This document shows, one piece after another, positions 44,991-54,298 of a stretch of DNA of 64,000 nucleotides; the stretch's first letter is position 1, and every line of letters begins with the position of its first letter. The notes under the pieces were generated by a model. That model was given only the letters and a program-made list of their open reading frames with translations. It searched no databases and was not told the origin of the DNA. Made by a program: the position numbers and the translations under genes. This stretch comes from Desulfobacteraceae bacterium (GTDB taxonomy: Bacteria > Desulfobacterota > Desulfobacteria > Desulfobacterales > Desulfobacteraceae), in the NCBI GenBank assembly GCA_016744295.1, contig JADGEQ010000011.1, positions 88,310 to 152,309 on the forward strand, given 5' to 3'.

Positions 44991-46993
44991 AGCGCCCTCT
45001 CCTGGCAGAGGGTCTGATCCGTTTTCAAGGGTACCGATACGGCATCACCATCGGAAACAGGAGCACATCCGGTAACAGGATCCACCCTCTCAAACCGGAT
45101 ATTATTCGGAACAACAAACTCCCTTTCCGGCTCTCCTTCCATGGCTTTTGTCATAAAATCAGCCCAGATGGGAGCAGCCCCCCTGCCACCGGTAATCCCT
45201 GCTCCCTGTAAATTTTTAAGTTTTCTATTTTTATCAAAACCGGTCCACACCGACGTGCATAAAGACGGGGTAAACCCGGTAAACCATGCATCGTAATAGT
45301 TGTCTGTAGTACCGGTCTTCCCGGCGGCAGGCCGTCCAAACCCCAGGCGCCGGATGGACCGGCCCGATCCCGTATCCACAACGGCCTTCATCATATCCAC
45401 CACCTGGAAAGCAAGCCCTGGATCCAGCACCTTTTTGTTCTGGACAATCCGCTCAAACAAAACCCGTCCAAAGGGATCCTCGACCCGCCAAAAAAGGAAA
45501 GGCTCGTGTTTAATGCCAAGATTGGCAAATACGGAAAACGCCCCTGCCATATCCAAAGGACTTACAAGGGAGGTGCCAAGGGCAACTGAATAGACATTTT
45601 CCAAAGGGCTTTTAACCCCGCATGCCCGGGCAAGGGCGGTCACAGCTTCAGGGCCTGTCATACTCACCAATTGGGCAGCAATGGTGTTTACAGACCTGGT
45701 CAGGGCGTTCTTTAAAATCATGTCACCAAAAAAACGCCGTTCAAAATTTTTAGGTTCCCAATCTTTTGCTCCGGCAACCTTTATCCGTACAGATTTGTCC
45801 GTCATCACTGATCCGGGATGCATCCCGGTTTTTTGAAATGCCGCATAATAAAGAAAGGGTTTAAATCCGCTGCCGGCCTGGCGTCTGCTGTCTACGGCCC
45901 GGTTAAACTCGCTGGTGTAATAATTTCTGCCTCCCACCATGGCTTTGATAGCACCTGAACCGGTGTCAATGGCGACCAATGCTCCCTGGGGAAGATCCTT
46001 TTTCATTGGGTTCTTTTCATTTGATTGGATGCCCATCAAAACATCCATACGTTCAAGGCCTCGTTTTACGGCTTGCCGGGCAAAGGATTGCACCCTAGTA
46101 TCCAATGTTGCATAGACCCTGATCCCCCCATGGAATACAACATCTTCACCATAGGTTTGAATCAAATCCTTAACCAGGGCATCCAGAAAATAACTTCCGC
46201 TCCTGGCATCCATCCGGCCCTGGTGGAGTTGGGGTTGTATAGCCGCAGCCTTTTGGGCATCAAGGTGAGAAATAAACCCCGATGCCTCCATCCGCCCAAG
46301 GACAATATCACGTCGTTTCAAGGCCCTCTCATAATAGCGAAAGGGATTATAATTGGTGGGAGACTTGGGAAGCCCTGCCAAAAGAGAGGCCTCGGCCAAA
46401 TTCAATTCAAGAGCGGGTTTGCCAAAAAAGGTCTGGGATGCCGTTTCAATCCCCTGGGCACCGGCTCCAAAATGAATCTGGTTTATATAGGCATTTAGAA
46501 TTTCCTCTTTGGTATTGGCCGTTTCTATCTGCAGGGCCACCAGCATCTCCTTGAATTTACGCTGCCAGGATTGTTCAAAACTGAAAAACATATTTTTAGC
46601 AAGTTGCTGGGTAATGGTGGAAGCACCCTGTATTCGCCCCGGCTTAAACAGGGTGATGTACAGGGCTTTCAGGGTACGAAGTTTATTTATGCCGTGGTGT
46701 TCAAAAAACCTGTGGTCCTCTGTTGCCACAATTGCATTGATAAAATCTTTGGACACCAGCTCCAGGGGTACCAACTTTCTTTCCCCCAACCCCATGATCA
46801 GCTGGCCTGTGGAATCGTAGATCAGGCTCTGGGGGGTTTCAATGATCCGGCTCAGGGGAGACGGTAATTTGGGTAAATCTCCGGCCACATGAAATATCAA
46901 AAAGATACCGGTAAGAACCCCAATGGCACCCAACCCAAGAAAAAGAATAAATACAGATCTGATCAGGGAGGAGAAGCGCAAAAACAATTTCAT
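44987..46993 (-). CDS. Class A penicillin-binding protein (PBP1A-like)
   Basis: 668-residue bifunctional peptidoglycan glycosyltransferase/transpeptidase anchored by one N-terminal membrane helix. GT51 motifs are ATEDHRFFEHHGIN, GASTITQQLAKN and KRRDIVLGRM. The transpeptidase motifs are SGFK (SxxK), SVN (SxN) and KTG(T). The start at 46993 forms an ATGA overlap with the upstream gene and has AGGGG before it; the longer frame to 47038 lacks a ribosome site. It is placed between a membrane protein and the SPOR protein. Confidence 0.94.
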   Translation of the reverse strand: MKLFLRFSSLIRSVFILFLGLGAIGVLTGIFLIFHVAGDLPKLPSPLSRIIETPQSLIYDSTGQLIMGLGERKLVPLELVSKDFINAIVATEDHRFFEHHGINKLRTLKALYITLFKPGRIQGASTITQQLAKNMFFSFEQSWQRKFKEMLVALQIETANTKEEILNAYINQIHFGAGAQGIETASQTFFGKPALELNLAEASLLAGLPKSPTNYNPFRYYERALKRRDIVLGRMEASGFISHLDAQKAAAIQPQLHQGRMDARSGSYFLDALVKDLIQTYGEDVVFHGGIRVYATLDTRVQSFARQAVKRGLERMDVLMGIQSNEKNPMKKDLPQGALVAIDTGSGAIKAMVGGRNYYTSEFNRAVDSRRQAGSGFKPFLYYAAFQKTGMHPGSVMTDKSVRIKVAGAKDWEPKNFERRFFGDMILKNALTRSVNTIAAQLVSMTGPEAVTALARACGVKSPLENVYSVALGTSLVSPLDMAGAFSVFANLGIKHEPFLFWRVEDPFGRVLFERIVQNKKVLDPGLAFQVVDMMKAVVDTGSGRSIRRLGFGRPAAGKTGTTDNYYDAWFTGFTPSLCTSVWTGFDKNRKLKNLQGAGITGGRGAAPIWADFMTKAMEGEPEREFVVPNNIRFERVDPVTGCAPVSDGDAVSVPLKTDQTLCQERAL

Positions 46994-47865
46994 TCGTCTA
47001 CCCCTTTCAGGTGAATACTCAACTGCCACACAGCCCACTCCCTGGCCTGAATCAGCAACACCCGGTTTTCCCCCCGGTGTTCAAACTCAAATCCAAGTTT
47101 GATATACCCGCCTTCGGCTTCGTTCCAGATCCCCACCTGTTGAATGGTTCCCTCCTGTTTCAACAAAAGATCAGGATCCACCATCAGCTCGGAAATCATC
47201 TCGGTTGGCAGCTTGAACATTGCATCAAAAAATTGAGCCGCAGGATAGATCCGGTTTGAAAAAGCCTCAATTTCAGCTATCCTTCCTTTTACCGGTGCAT
47301 TGCGGGATTCAATTTCTGTAATGGTATTTTTCTTTAAATCAATCTGGCGGACCACCCGATTCCGAGAATCAATAAAATAGATGCTAATCCCCTTTGCCAA
47401 GCCTTCACAAAAAATCCGGTCTGTGATGTTTCCGTTCAACAGCCAAACCAGATGGGAAGGGTCAATAAGCTGCCTGGCAATGCCTGGGGAAATGGACAGA
47501 TACAGGATTTTAAATTGTTCCTTTTCCAGGGTAACCCATTCCCCGGGCCCAAGACGTTCCAGCAGATGGGAAAATGAGTCTGCTCCCTGAACACTTCTGC
47601 GGGAATCCTGTTTTTGGGTTATGATACGATCAAGGGACTTGTGGGCATTGGATGCCTGTCGGCCAGCTTCCCACAAAGCACCGGTTTCAGGTCTTAAAGC
47701 GTTGGTTGCCGACAGATAGGTTCCCACCAGCTTTTCACACCAGTCAAACCGAAATTCAGATGCCCCAAAGGCAACAATAAGCATCAAAAGCCCAAGGTTT
47801 AAAAAGGAAAAGGTCCGCTTGGCCCACTCACCAGTGCTAAAAGGGTCATACCATTTTTGAATCAT
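46990..47865 (-). CDS. Single-pass membrane protein of unknown function
   Basis: 291 residues with one membrane helix near the N-terminus (about 19-36, FLNLGLLMLIVAFGASEF) and a large presumably periplasmic part. No known motif was recognised. It sits between the zinc-ribbon/receiver-like gene and the class A PBP, coupled to the latter by an ATGA overlap, so a role in PBP or pilus-related envelope work is plausible. It lacks cysteines beyond one near the membrane segment and one central. Confidence 0.75.
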   Translation of the reverse strand: MIQKWYDPFSTGEWAKRTFSFLNLGLLMLIVAFGASEFRFDWCEKLVGTYLSATNALRPETGALWEAGRQASNAHKSLDRIITQKQDSRRSVQGADSFSHLLERLGPGEWVTLEKEQFKILYLSISPGIARQLIDPSHLVWLLNGNITDRIFCEGLAKGISIYFIDSRNRVVRQIDLKKNTITEIESRNAPVKGRIAEIEAFSNRIYPAAQFFDAMFKLPTEMISELMVDPDLLLKQEGTIQQVGIWNEAEGGYIKLGFEFEHRGENRVLLIQAREWAVWQLSIHLKGVDE

Positions 47866-47871
47866 AAAAAA

Positions 47872-48507
47872 TCAAGCCTTGCCTGCCGCCCGCATGGAGT
47901 CGTTATAAACCCTATAAAAGTTTTTATGCTCTGTTACAGCGGTTGACAAAATTTCCTCCAAATGGCCCAGACTATCAGACCCCACAATATAATTGACGCT
48001 GGAGTGCAAGGCAGACATGGGATCCCCGGTTGGCAGTCTGTCACTATATAATACCAGGCAGATCCGCCGCCTCAAAGACATGTCCAATTCATTCATGTGG
48101 GTGAACATGGCCTTAAAGCCCTTATTCTGACAATAGGATTCATCCACCAAAACCAGGGGATAAAGTTGATAGGCCATTTTTTTAAAGGCCTCGGAAATGG
48201 AATCCGGGGTTTCCACCTGGAACCCGATTCTCTGGACAGCGGCCACAAGTTTTTCTTTTCCGGGTGAGTCATCCATACAAACCAGGGCATGTTCCTGGCC
48301 ATGGACAGCCAAAACACCGGCCCCCAAGGATTCTATTTTTTCTTCCCTGTTTTTTGGGAACTCCTGGGCAGACAGCTTCAATTGGGAGGCTGCCACCTTT
48401 ACCTTTTCCTGGCATTTGGGGCATTTAAAAGAAGAATCCTTGTCCCTGGGTATCCTGTGGTCGGGAATATTCAGTTTTGTTTTGCAATGGGGGCAGATAA
48501 TATTCAT
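47872..48507 (-). CDS. Zinc-ribbon protein with receiver-like domain
   Basis: 211 residues. The N-terminus has a MJ0042-type zinc ribbon (CPHCKTKL and CPKCQEKV, residues about 5-31). A degenerate receiver-like alpha/beta domain follows (about 65-205, HALVCMDDSPGKEKLVAAVQ and LYPLVLVDESYC), which keeps an acidic pocket-like DD and the D of LVDES. The start overlaps the pilU-like gene by 4 bases (ATGA). It is probably a regulatory adaptor of the retraction ATPases, inferred only from position. Confidence 0.75.
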   Translation of the reverse strand: MNIICPHCKTKLNIPDHRIPRDKDSSFKCPKCQEKVKVAASQLKLSAQEFPKNREEKIESLGAGVLAVHGQEHALVCMDDSPGKEKLVAAVQRIGFQVETPDSISEAFKKMAYQLYPLVLVDESYCQNKGFKAMFTHMNELDMSLRRRICLVLYSDRLPTGDPMSALHSSVNYIVGSDSLGHLEEILSTAVTEHKNFYRVYNDSMRAAGKA

Positions 48508-49676
48508 TGTTTTTTCTCCCCTTCATATCCGTGGTCAATCTCCAAAGAATCAATATTGGTGGTGGACTCCCCCCTGGCGCTTTTTATGGAATCAATCCCC
48601 CTTCCCACTATATCTTTCCGGGACGAATAGGCTGTTGCCGTGGCTTCATCAATCTGCCCTTCCTCAAAAAGAGCTACAATGAACTCGTCAAAGGAGATCA
48701 TTTGCTGGGCCTTACCTGCCATGATGATGTCATCAAAGGTTTTCCCTTCGGATTCCCCATTCAGAATGGAATCTTTTACCCGTAGATTGGTGGCCATGAT
48801 TTCAAAGGCAGCCACCCTGCCCCCGCCCACCTTGGGCAGCAGGCGCTGGGCCACAACCCACCTCACCGTATCTGCCAGACGGATACGAATCTGCCGCTCC
48901 TCTTCGGTTGAAAACATACCCAGAACACGGTTAATGGTCTGGCCGGCATCCACGGTATGGAGGGTGGACAAAACCAGGTGGCCGGTTTCCGCAGCAGTGA
49001 GTCCTATTTCAACGGTTTCTCTGTCCCTCATCTCTCCCACCAAAATCACCTTGGGAGCCTGGCGCAAAGCGGCTCTCAACCCACTGGCAAAGGTATCAAA
49101 ATCCATACCCAGTTCCCGCTGGTTAAAGGTGGATCTTTTTTGAGAATGCTGGTACTCGATGGGGTCTTCAAGGGTAATCACATGGACGGATTTGGTCTCA
49201 TTTATTTTGTCCAACAGAGCGGCAAGGGAGGTGGACTTACCCGAGCCTGTGGCACCGGTGACAAAAATAATCCCATTTTTTTCCTCGGCCATGGGCAAAA
49301 AACTCTTGGGCAGTTTCAGCTCTTCAATGGTGGGAATTTTGGTTTCAAGCTTTCTTAAAACAATGGAATATTTGCCCGACCGTGAAAAGATATTTACCCG
49401 GAACCTTGCCTTGGTGCCAAGCTGGTAGGAAAGATCACAGGAGCCTTCCCGAATCAGGGTTTCGGTAAGTTTCCTATTATTATTCATTAAATTCAGGGCA
49501 AAGACCTCGGTTTGAAAGGCAGTCAGAACGGCATAGTCCGGCTCAATTTCAACGGGCACCAACTGGCCTGAACTTTCTACCTGTAGCGGCTTTCCCGGTG
49601 TCAGATTCAAATCCGAAACATTGGTATGGGAATCAAGCATTTTTGAAAGCATATGGTCAATCTGCTGTTTTTTCAC
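48504..49676 (-). CDS. PilT/PilU-family retraction ATPase (second paralogue)
   Basis: 390-residue hexameric secretion ATPase. It has Walker A GATGSGKST, Asp box LEDPIEY, Walker B ILVGEMRDRET and His box STLHTVDA. Compared with the PilT at 49778 it has a diverged N-terminus and a C-terminal extension (about 350-390), features that point to a PilU-type accessory motor. It starts about 100 bases after the end of pilT in the same direction. Confidence 0.9.
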   Translation of the reverse strand: MKKQQIDHMLSKMLDSHTNVSDLNLTPGKPLQVESSGQLVPVEIEPDYAVLTAFQTEVFALNLMNNNRKLTETLIREGSCDLSYQLGTKARFRVNIFSRSGKYSIVLRKLETKIPTIEELKLPKSFLPMAEEKNGIIFVTGATGSGKSTSLAALLDKINETKSVHVITLEDPIEYQHSQKRSTFNQRELGMDFDTFASGLRAALRQAPKVILVGEMRDRETVEIGLTAAETGHLVLSTLHTVDAGQTINRVLGMFSTEEERQIRIRLADTVRWVVAQRLLPKVGGGRVAAFEIMATNLRVKDSILNGESEGKTFDDIIMAGKAQQMISFDEFIVALFEEGQIDEATATAYSSRKDIVGRGIDSIKSARGESTTNIDSLEIDHGYEGEKKQ

Positions 49677-49777
49677 GCCATCCCCTTATTCTTATTTAAA
49701 TGGGTCTTATTAAAATGGGTCATGTTTTAATTTAGGTATATTTTATTGAAGTCCTAGCATCGGCTTAAAATAAAGGA

Positions 49778-50860
49778 TCAGGCTTCGGTAAAATCAGTGG
49801 GCGGGCTTTTCAGGAACGGCCTGAAAATACCCTTGTTGTTGGCCTTGGCATAGGCCTCATCCGGGCTGATCCAGTGTTTCTTATATAAGTCCATGATGGC
49901 ATCATCCAACAATTGCATGCCATATTGTTTTCCCGTCTGAATCATGGAGGGTATCTGGTGGGTTTTTCCTTCCCGAATCAAGTTCCTGACAGCCGGGGTG
50001 GCAATCAGAATCTCCATGGCTGCACACCGACCCTTTTGGTCTATCCGTTTGAACAATACCTGGGCAACCACGGCCCGCAATCCATCGGACAGGGTGGACC
50101 GAATCTGGGCCTGCTCTGTGGATGGAAAAACCTCAATAATCCTGTCAACGGTTTTGGGTGCACTGGAGGTATGGAGGGTACCAAACACCAGGTGACCGGT
50201 TGAAGCTGCTTCAATGGCAAGGGAAATGGTTTCAAGATCCCTCAACTCGCCAACCAGGATGATATCCGGATCCTCACGCAATGCCCCCCGAAGGGCCGAG
50301 GAAAATGTCTGGGTATGGAGTCCCACCTCCCTGTGGTTCACAATACAACCATGGCTTTGGTGAACAAATTCGATGGGATCTTCCACCGTAATAATATGAT
50401 CTTTCCGGGTTTTATTGGCCTCGTCAACAATGGCGGCAAGGGTGGTGGATTTACCGGATCCTGTGGGGCCGGTTACCAGCACCAAACCCCGGGGAAGCTG
50501 TGCTAGCTTTGAAATAACCCCAGGCAAACCCAATTGCTCTGCTGTGAGCACATTGGAGGGGATTTCACGAAACACGGCAGATATTCCGTTTTTCTGCATA
50601 AAATAATTGGCCCTGTACCTGGCAAGTCCCGGGATTTCATAACCAAAATCCACATCCCCGGTTTCCTCAAAAACCTTTATTTTTTCCTGGGAGGTAATTT
50701 CATAAAGAATCCCCCGGAGCTTATCACTGGACAACTCTTCATATTTAATCCGTTCAATATCACCGTTAAGCCTCAGTGCCGGCTGCTGACCCGACGCCAG
50801 ATGAAGGTCGGATGCGCCCTGTTCGTGCATGAGTTTAAAAAAAGCATCAATCGCGGCCAT
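49778..50860 (-). CDS. pilT: Type IV pilus retraction ATPase PilT
   Basis: 360-residue motor that depolymerises type IV pili for twitching. It has N-terminal ASDLHLASGQQPALRLNG, Walker A GPTGSGKSTT, VEDPIEFVHQS, ILVGELRDLETI (Walker B), GTLHTSSAPKTVDRII (His box) and a C-terminal helical region. Length and sequence fit canonical PilT. It belongs to the minus-strand operon yggT-divIVA-pilT-pilU-like. The rest of the platform (pilMNOPQ) is at 23-29 kb. Confidence 0.95.
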   Translation of the reverse strand: MAAIDAFFKLMHEQGASDLHLASGQQPALRLNGDIERIKYEELSSDKLRGILYEITSQEKIKVFEETGDVDFGYEIPGLARYRANYFMQKNGISAVFREIPSNVLTAEQLGLPGVISKLAQLPRGLVLVTGPTGSGKSTTLAAIVDEANKTRKDHIITVEDPIEFVHQSHGCIVNHREVGLHTQTFSSALRGALREDPDIILVGELRDLETISLAIEAASTGHLVFGTLHTSSAPKTVDRIIEVFPSTEQAQIRSTLSDGLRAVVAQVLFKRIDQKGRCAAMEILIATPAVRNLIREGKTHQIPSMIQTGKQYGMQLLDDAIMDLYKKHWISPDEAYAKANNKGIFRPFLKSPPTDFTEA

Positions 50861-50894
50861 TTGGACACCTGCTTTCTAAAAGTTGATGAGAACC

Positions 50895-51395
50895 CTAGGC
50901 CTGTTTAATGAATCTCAGGGTAGAGTCGGTTTCGTCTGCTGCCTTGTTTTCTTCCTTGGTCATCTCAAGCATTTTTGAATGGGATTCAAGCACTGCAGAG
51001 ATCTGCATTTCAAGCTGGATTCTCTGACGTTTGAGTTCAATGATATCACTGTGGAGCTGGGAAAGCCTTTTGTGGGCACGGTTTAAAATTTTCTCCGCCT
51101 CCACACCCGCATTGGCAATTGTGAGCTGGGCTTCTTTTTTAGCGGTTTCCTTCATTTGATCCAAAACCTTCTGGGACTGGATCATGGCCGTTTTCATAGA
51201 ATCTTCCCGGTTTCGATATCCCCGATTTTCAAGATTCAGACGGTGATTTTCCCGTTTTCCATCTTCAATGGTCTGGCCCTGGGACTCAAGTTCCTTTAAG
51301 ATTTCCTCAAGAAACACATCCACTTCCTGGACATCAAATCCTCTGAACCGGGTTGTAAATTCCTTTTGCCGTATAACCAGTGGTGTTATCCCCAT
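50895..51395 (-). CDS. DivIVA-domain protein
   Basis: 166 residues. The N-terminal DivIVA membrane-binding motif is ITPLVIRQKEFTTRFRGFDVQEVDVFLEEI. It is followed by a long coiled coil (about 28-150) rich in Glu, Gln, Lys and Arg. DivIVA proteins sense membrane curvature at poles and septa and recruit partners. Upstream is yggT and downstream is pilT, so it might place the pilus motors or cell-wall synthesis at the pole. That is inference from context. Confidence 0.88.
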   Translation of the reverse strand: MGITPLVIRQKEFTTRFRGFDVQEVDVFLEEILKELESQGQTIEDGKRENHRLNLENRGYRNREDSMKTAMIQSQKVLDQMKETAKKEAQLTIANAGVEAEKILNRAHKRLSQLHSDIIELKRQRIQLEMQISAVLESHSKMLEMTKEENKAADETDSTLRFIKQA

Positions 51396-51416
51396 AGAAA
51401 AACTCCTTTTTGTAAA

Positions 51417-51716
51417 TTAAACAATTGAACGTGCCAGCCCATGGAGGCTGTTCACAACAAATGTCTGAAGAAAAATAATCACTAAAATCACAATAACAGG
51501 AGATATATCAAGTCCGCCAAAACTAACCGGAAGTCTTTTTCTAATCTGATAAAACACAGGCTCGGTAGCCGTATTTATAAATCTGACAATGGGATTGTAA
51601 GGATCCGGGCTGACCCAGGAAAGAACCGCACCCGCAATAATTATCCACATATATATACTCAACGCATAGTCCAGTACCACAGCAATTGCTTCAAAAAAAT
51701 TGGCCAAAACAAGCAT
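51417..51716 (-). CDS. YggT-family membrane protein
   Basis: 99 residues with two hydrophobic segments separated by the YggT signature SWVSPDPYNPIVRFINTATEPVFYQIRKRLP, read in parts. The yggT-divIVA order is typical of many bacteria and cyanobacteria, where it is linked to division or envelope organisation. The ATG at 51716 is accepted because it starts directly at the first helix. It begins the long minus-strand operon. Confidence 0.9.
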   Translation of the reverse strand: MLVLANFFEAIAVVLDYALSIYMWIIIAGAVLSWVSPDPYNPIVRFINTATEPVFYQIRKRLPVSFGGLDISPVIVILVIIFLQTFVVNSLHGLARSIV

Positions 51717-51911
51717 ACAAACACCTTAATTTTAAAATTTATCCATATTTCCATGGGCTTAGTAACGTGAAACAACCTAAAAAGTCAAGTTTTTTGACTA
51801 ATTTTCAGTACTGTGTTTCCCCCTTTCAGAAATTTCCGATTATATTTTCAGTCACTTGTTCACCGGCCGATACCGTCACTCTCCTGCTTTGGCCTGGGTT
51901 TGATTCCCGGG

Positions 51912-51952
51912 TTGACAAGCCTATGGGAATAGTTTAGGAATGGTTAAACCAT
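51912..51952 (+). promoter_or_regulatory. Possible promoter and dyad ahead of the aldehyde oxidoreductase gene
   Basis: TTGACA (51912-51917) with a 17-base spacer to the weak -10 TAGGAA (51935-51940), overlapping the palindrome ATGGTTAAACCAT (51940-51952). The dyad around the start region could be an operator. The gene starts about 175 bases later, leaving a long leader. Confidence 0.35.
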
Positions 51953-52029
51953 TTGTATCCAATAAAAAAGTATATTGCGTATCTATACCCAATGGCGCAT
52001 ATATGGTACAAATAAAGGTAGTAACGTAT

Positions 52030-52071
52030 CAGGTGTAGAACCGCACCTGTGGATTTTGCCAGATCCACAGG
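52030..52071 (+). promoter_or_regulatory. Mutually exclusive hairpins in the leader of the aldehyde oxidoreductase gene
   Basis: The segment CACCTGTGG (52044-52052) can pair upstream with CAGGTG (52030-52035) or downstream with CCACAGG (52065-52071; full second stem CCTGTGGAT/ATCCACAGG, 9 perfect pairs). The two stems share bases, so only one can form. This is the usual geometry of an attenuator or riboswitch expression platform. No U-tract follows the second stem, so translational or protein control is also possible. Confidence 0.45.
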
Positions 52072-52126
52072 TTTCACTTTATAAACACAAATAAATTGCA
52101 AAAAAAAAGTTTAAGGAGTTTTAAAA

Positions 52127-54265
52127 ATGGGTCAACTGAATCTTAAAGAGACAACATCCGTCTCCTATGAACGGGCAGAGGTAAATAAGGGATATACTGA
52201 TTTTTCCCTTCGCGTCAATCTCGACACAACCGATATTTCCGTCAACCCAATAGAAGCAGCTGTAAAAGAAAAATTTATCGGCGGCAAGGGATATGACCTC
52301 TGGATGATGTGGAACGCAGTCTCAGGCGATACAAAATGGAATTCCCCTGAAAACGCCATCTGTATCTCCTCCGGACCTCTGGGAGGGACTCCGGGATATC
52401 CCGGAGGCGGAAAAAGCATTGTGACCACCATCTCTCCTTTGACCGGTGCACCCATTGATTCAAATGTAGGCGGATACTTTGGCCCCTACAAAAAATTTGC
52501 AGGCTTTGATGTAATCCAGATTGATGGCAAGGCCAAAGAAGATACCATCATTCTCATCGACGGCATTGAAAACAAAATTAAAGTATTTTTGGCCTCTGAT
52601 CTGCCTGAAGATTCCTATGAAATGTCTGCTGCCCTGACCCATTATTTTGATGAGGACAAACCTGTCAATGTTTCTGTTATAACCGCAGGACCCGGTGCTG
52701 AAAAAACCAATTTCGGCTGTTTAAATTTTTCATGGTGGGATGCCGGCCGGAAAATGGTCCGCTACAAACAAGCCGGCCGGGGCGGTATCGGCACTGTATT
52801 TGCCGATAAAAAAGTCAAGGCCGTTGTTGCAAGGTACGGGTCCGTGTCCATGAAGACCAACAACCCCGCGGACCTTACCGCACTAAAAGAAGTCACCAAG
52901 GCCCATGCCAAGGAGATCAGCACCCTTGATCCCAAACAGAACAGAATGGCCCTTGTGGGAACCACCCATCTGATTCCCATTATGAATGACCACGACTGCC
53001 TGCCGGTCCACAATTTCAAATTTGGCTCCCACCCGGAAAGCCAGGTGATCGGAGAAGAGGTATTCCAACACATTTTTGACAAAGGATTTGACGGATGCTG
53101 GCGGGGCTGCACCGTGGCCTGTGCCCATGGGGTAAAAGATTTCTCCCCCTTTACCGGTCCCTACAGGGGCAAAAAAGTTTTTGTGGACGGGCCTGAATAT
53201 GAAACAGTGGCCGGTTGCGGATCCAACCTGGGCATATTTGACGCCCAGACCATACTTGAAATCAATTTCTATTGCGACGCCTACGGAATGGACACCATTT
53301 CCGTTGGAACCTCCATTGGATTTGTCATGGAGTGTTTTGAGAACAAGCTGATCACCCTTGAGCATACCGGCGGAATGGATCTAAGCTTTGGCAGCCGGTA
53401 CAATGCATTGGAACTGATTCACCAGATGGCAAAGGGAGAAGGATTTGGCACCATTGTAGGCAAGGGAATCCGTCAAATGAAAGCCATTTTTGCCCGGGAT
53501 TTTGGAGCAGATTTGGCCTTTATGCAGGACATTGGCATGGAATCCAAAGGACTGGAATTTTCCGAATATATCACCAAGGAATCTTTGGCCCAGCAAGGCG
53601 GCTACGGCCTTGCCCTCAAAGGTCCCCAGCATGATGAAGCCTGGCTGATCTTCCTTGATATGGTCCACAATTTCATGCCCAGCTTTGAAGAAAAGGCCGA
53701 AGCCCTTCACTGGTTCCCCATGTTCAGAACCTGGTTCGGCCTTTGCGGGCTGTGCAAACTGCCCTGGAATGACATTGTACCCGAAGACAATAAAAACACT
53801 GATGAACCGGCCAAGGTGGCCAAGCACGTTGGCTGGTATGCTCAATTTTTTTCCGCAGTAACCGGCCGCAAGGTGAATCCCGACGACCTTATCACCATGA
53901 GTGAGGCGGTCTACAATTTCCAGAGAGTCTTTAACCTGAAAATGGGATATGGCACAAGAAAACACGACACCGTTCCCTACCGAGCCATGGGCCCTGTAAC
54001 CGTGGAAGAATATGAGTCCCGGGCCAAACTCTATGACACCCAGCTGGTTGAAAAATACAGCATGGATATTTCCAAAATGGACACCAAGGCCAAAGTGGCA
54101 GCCCTGCGAAAAGAAAGGGAAGCACAATATGAACTGCTCAAGGATGCTGTCTATGCACGCCGGGGGTGGACTTCAAATGGCATTCCCACCGTTGAGACCG
54201 TCAAACGGTTGGGCATTGACTATCCCGAAGTACGGGAAGTTCTCAAAAAAAACGGGGTTGAATAA
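52127..54265 (+). CDS. Tungsten-type aldehyde:ferredoxin oxidoreductase family protein
   Basis: 712-residue cytoplasmic oxidoreductase of the AOR family, which uses a tungsto-bispyranopterin and a [4Fe-4S] cluster to oxidise aldehydes to acids with ferredoxin. The N-terminal cofactor-binding domain is seen in KFIGGKGYDLWMMW and SSGPLGGTPGYPGGGK. Cluster cysteines are in DGCWRGCTVACAHG and the later GLCGLCKLPWND. It is about 100 residues longer than archaeal AOR, closer to bacterial BamB-like members, so the substrate is not fixed. A MoaD-like gene follows 33 bases on. AAGGAG precedes the ATG. Confidence 0.93.
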   Translation: MGQLNLKETTSVSYERAEVNKGYTDFSLRVNLDTTDISVNPIEAAVKEKFIGGKGYDLWMMWNAVSGDTKWNSPENAICISSGPLGGTPGYPGGGKSIVTTISPLTGAPIDSNVGGYFGPYKKFAGFDVIQIDGKAKEDTIILIDGIENKIKVFLASDLPEDSYEMSAALTHYFDEDKPVNVSVITAGPGAEKTNFGCLNFSWWDAGRKMVRYKQAGRGGIGTVFADKKVKAVVARYGSVSMKTNNPADLTALKEVTKAHAKEISTLDPKQNRMALVGTTHLIPIMNDHDCLPVHNFKFGSHPESQVIGEEVFQHIFDKGFDGCWRGCTVACAHGVKDFSPFTGPYRGKKVFVDGPEYETVAGCGSNLGIFDAQTILEINFYCDAYGMDTISVGTSIGFVMECFENKLITLEHTGGMDLSFGSRYNALELIHQMAKGEGFGTIVGKGIRQMKAIFARDFGADLAFMQDIGMESKGLEFSEYITKESLAQQGGYGLALKGPQHDEAWLIFLDMVHNFMPSFEEKAEALHWFPMFRTWFGLCGLCKLPWNDIVPEDNKNTDEPAKVAKHVGWYAQFFSAVTGRKVNPDDLITMSEAVYNFQRVFNLKMGYGTRKHDTVPYRAMGPVTVEEYESRAKLYDTQLVEKYSMDISKMDTKAKVAALRKEREAQYELLKDAVYARRGWTSNGIPTVETVKRLGIDYPEVREVLKKNGVE

Positions 54266-54298
54266 CCCATTTCTATTTGATTATAGGCCTGATAGATA

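Noticed and set aside
51890..51910. Sequence resembling a tRNA T-arm (CTGGG-TTTGATT-CCCGG)
   Set aside because: No matching acceptor, D or anticodon arms upstream, and the loop lacks the invariant C56.
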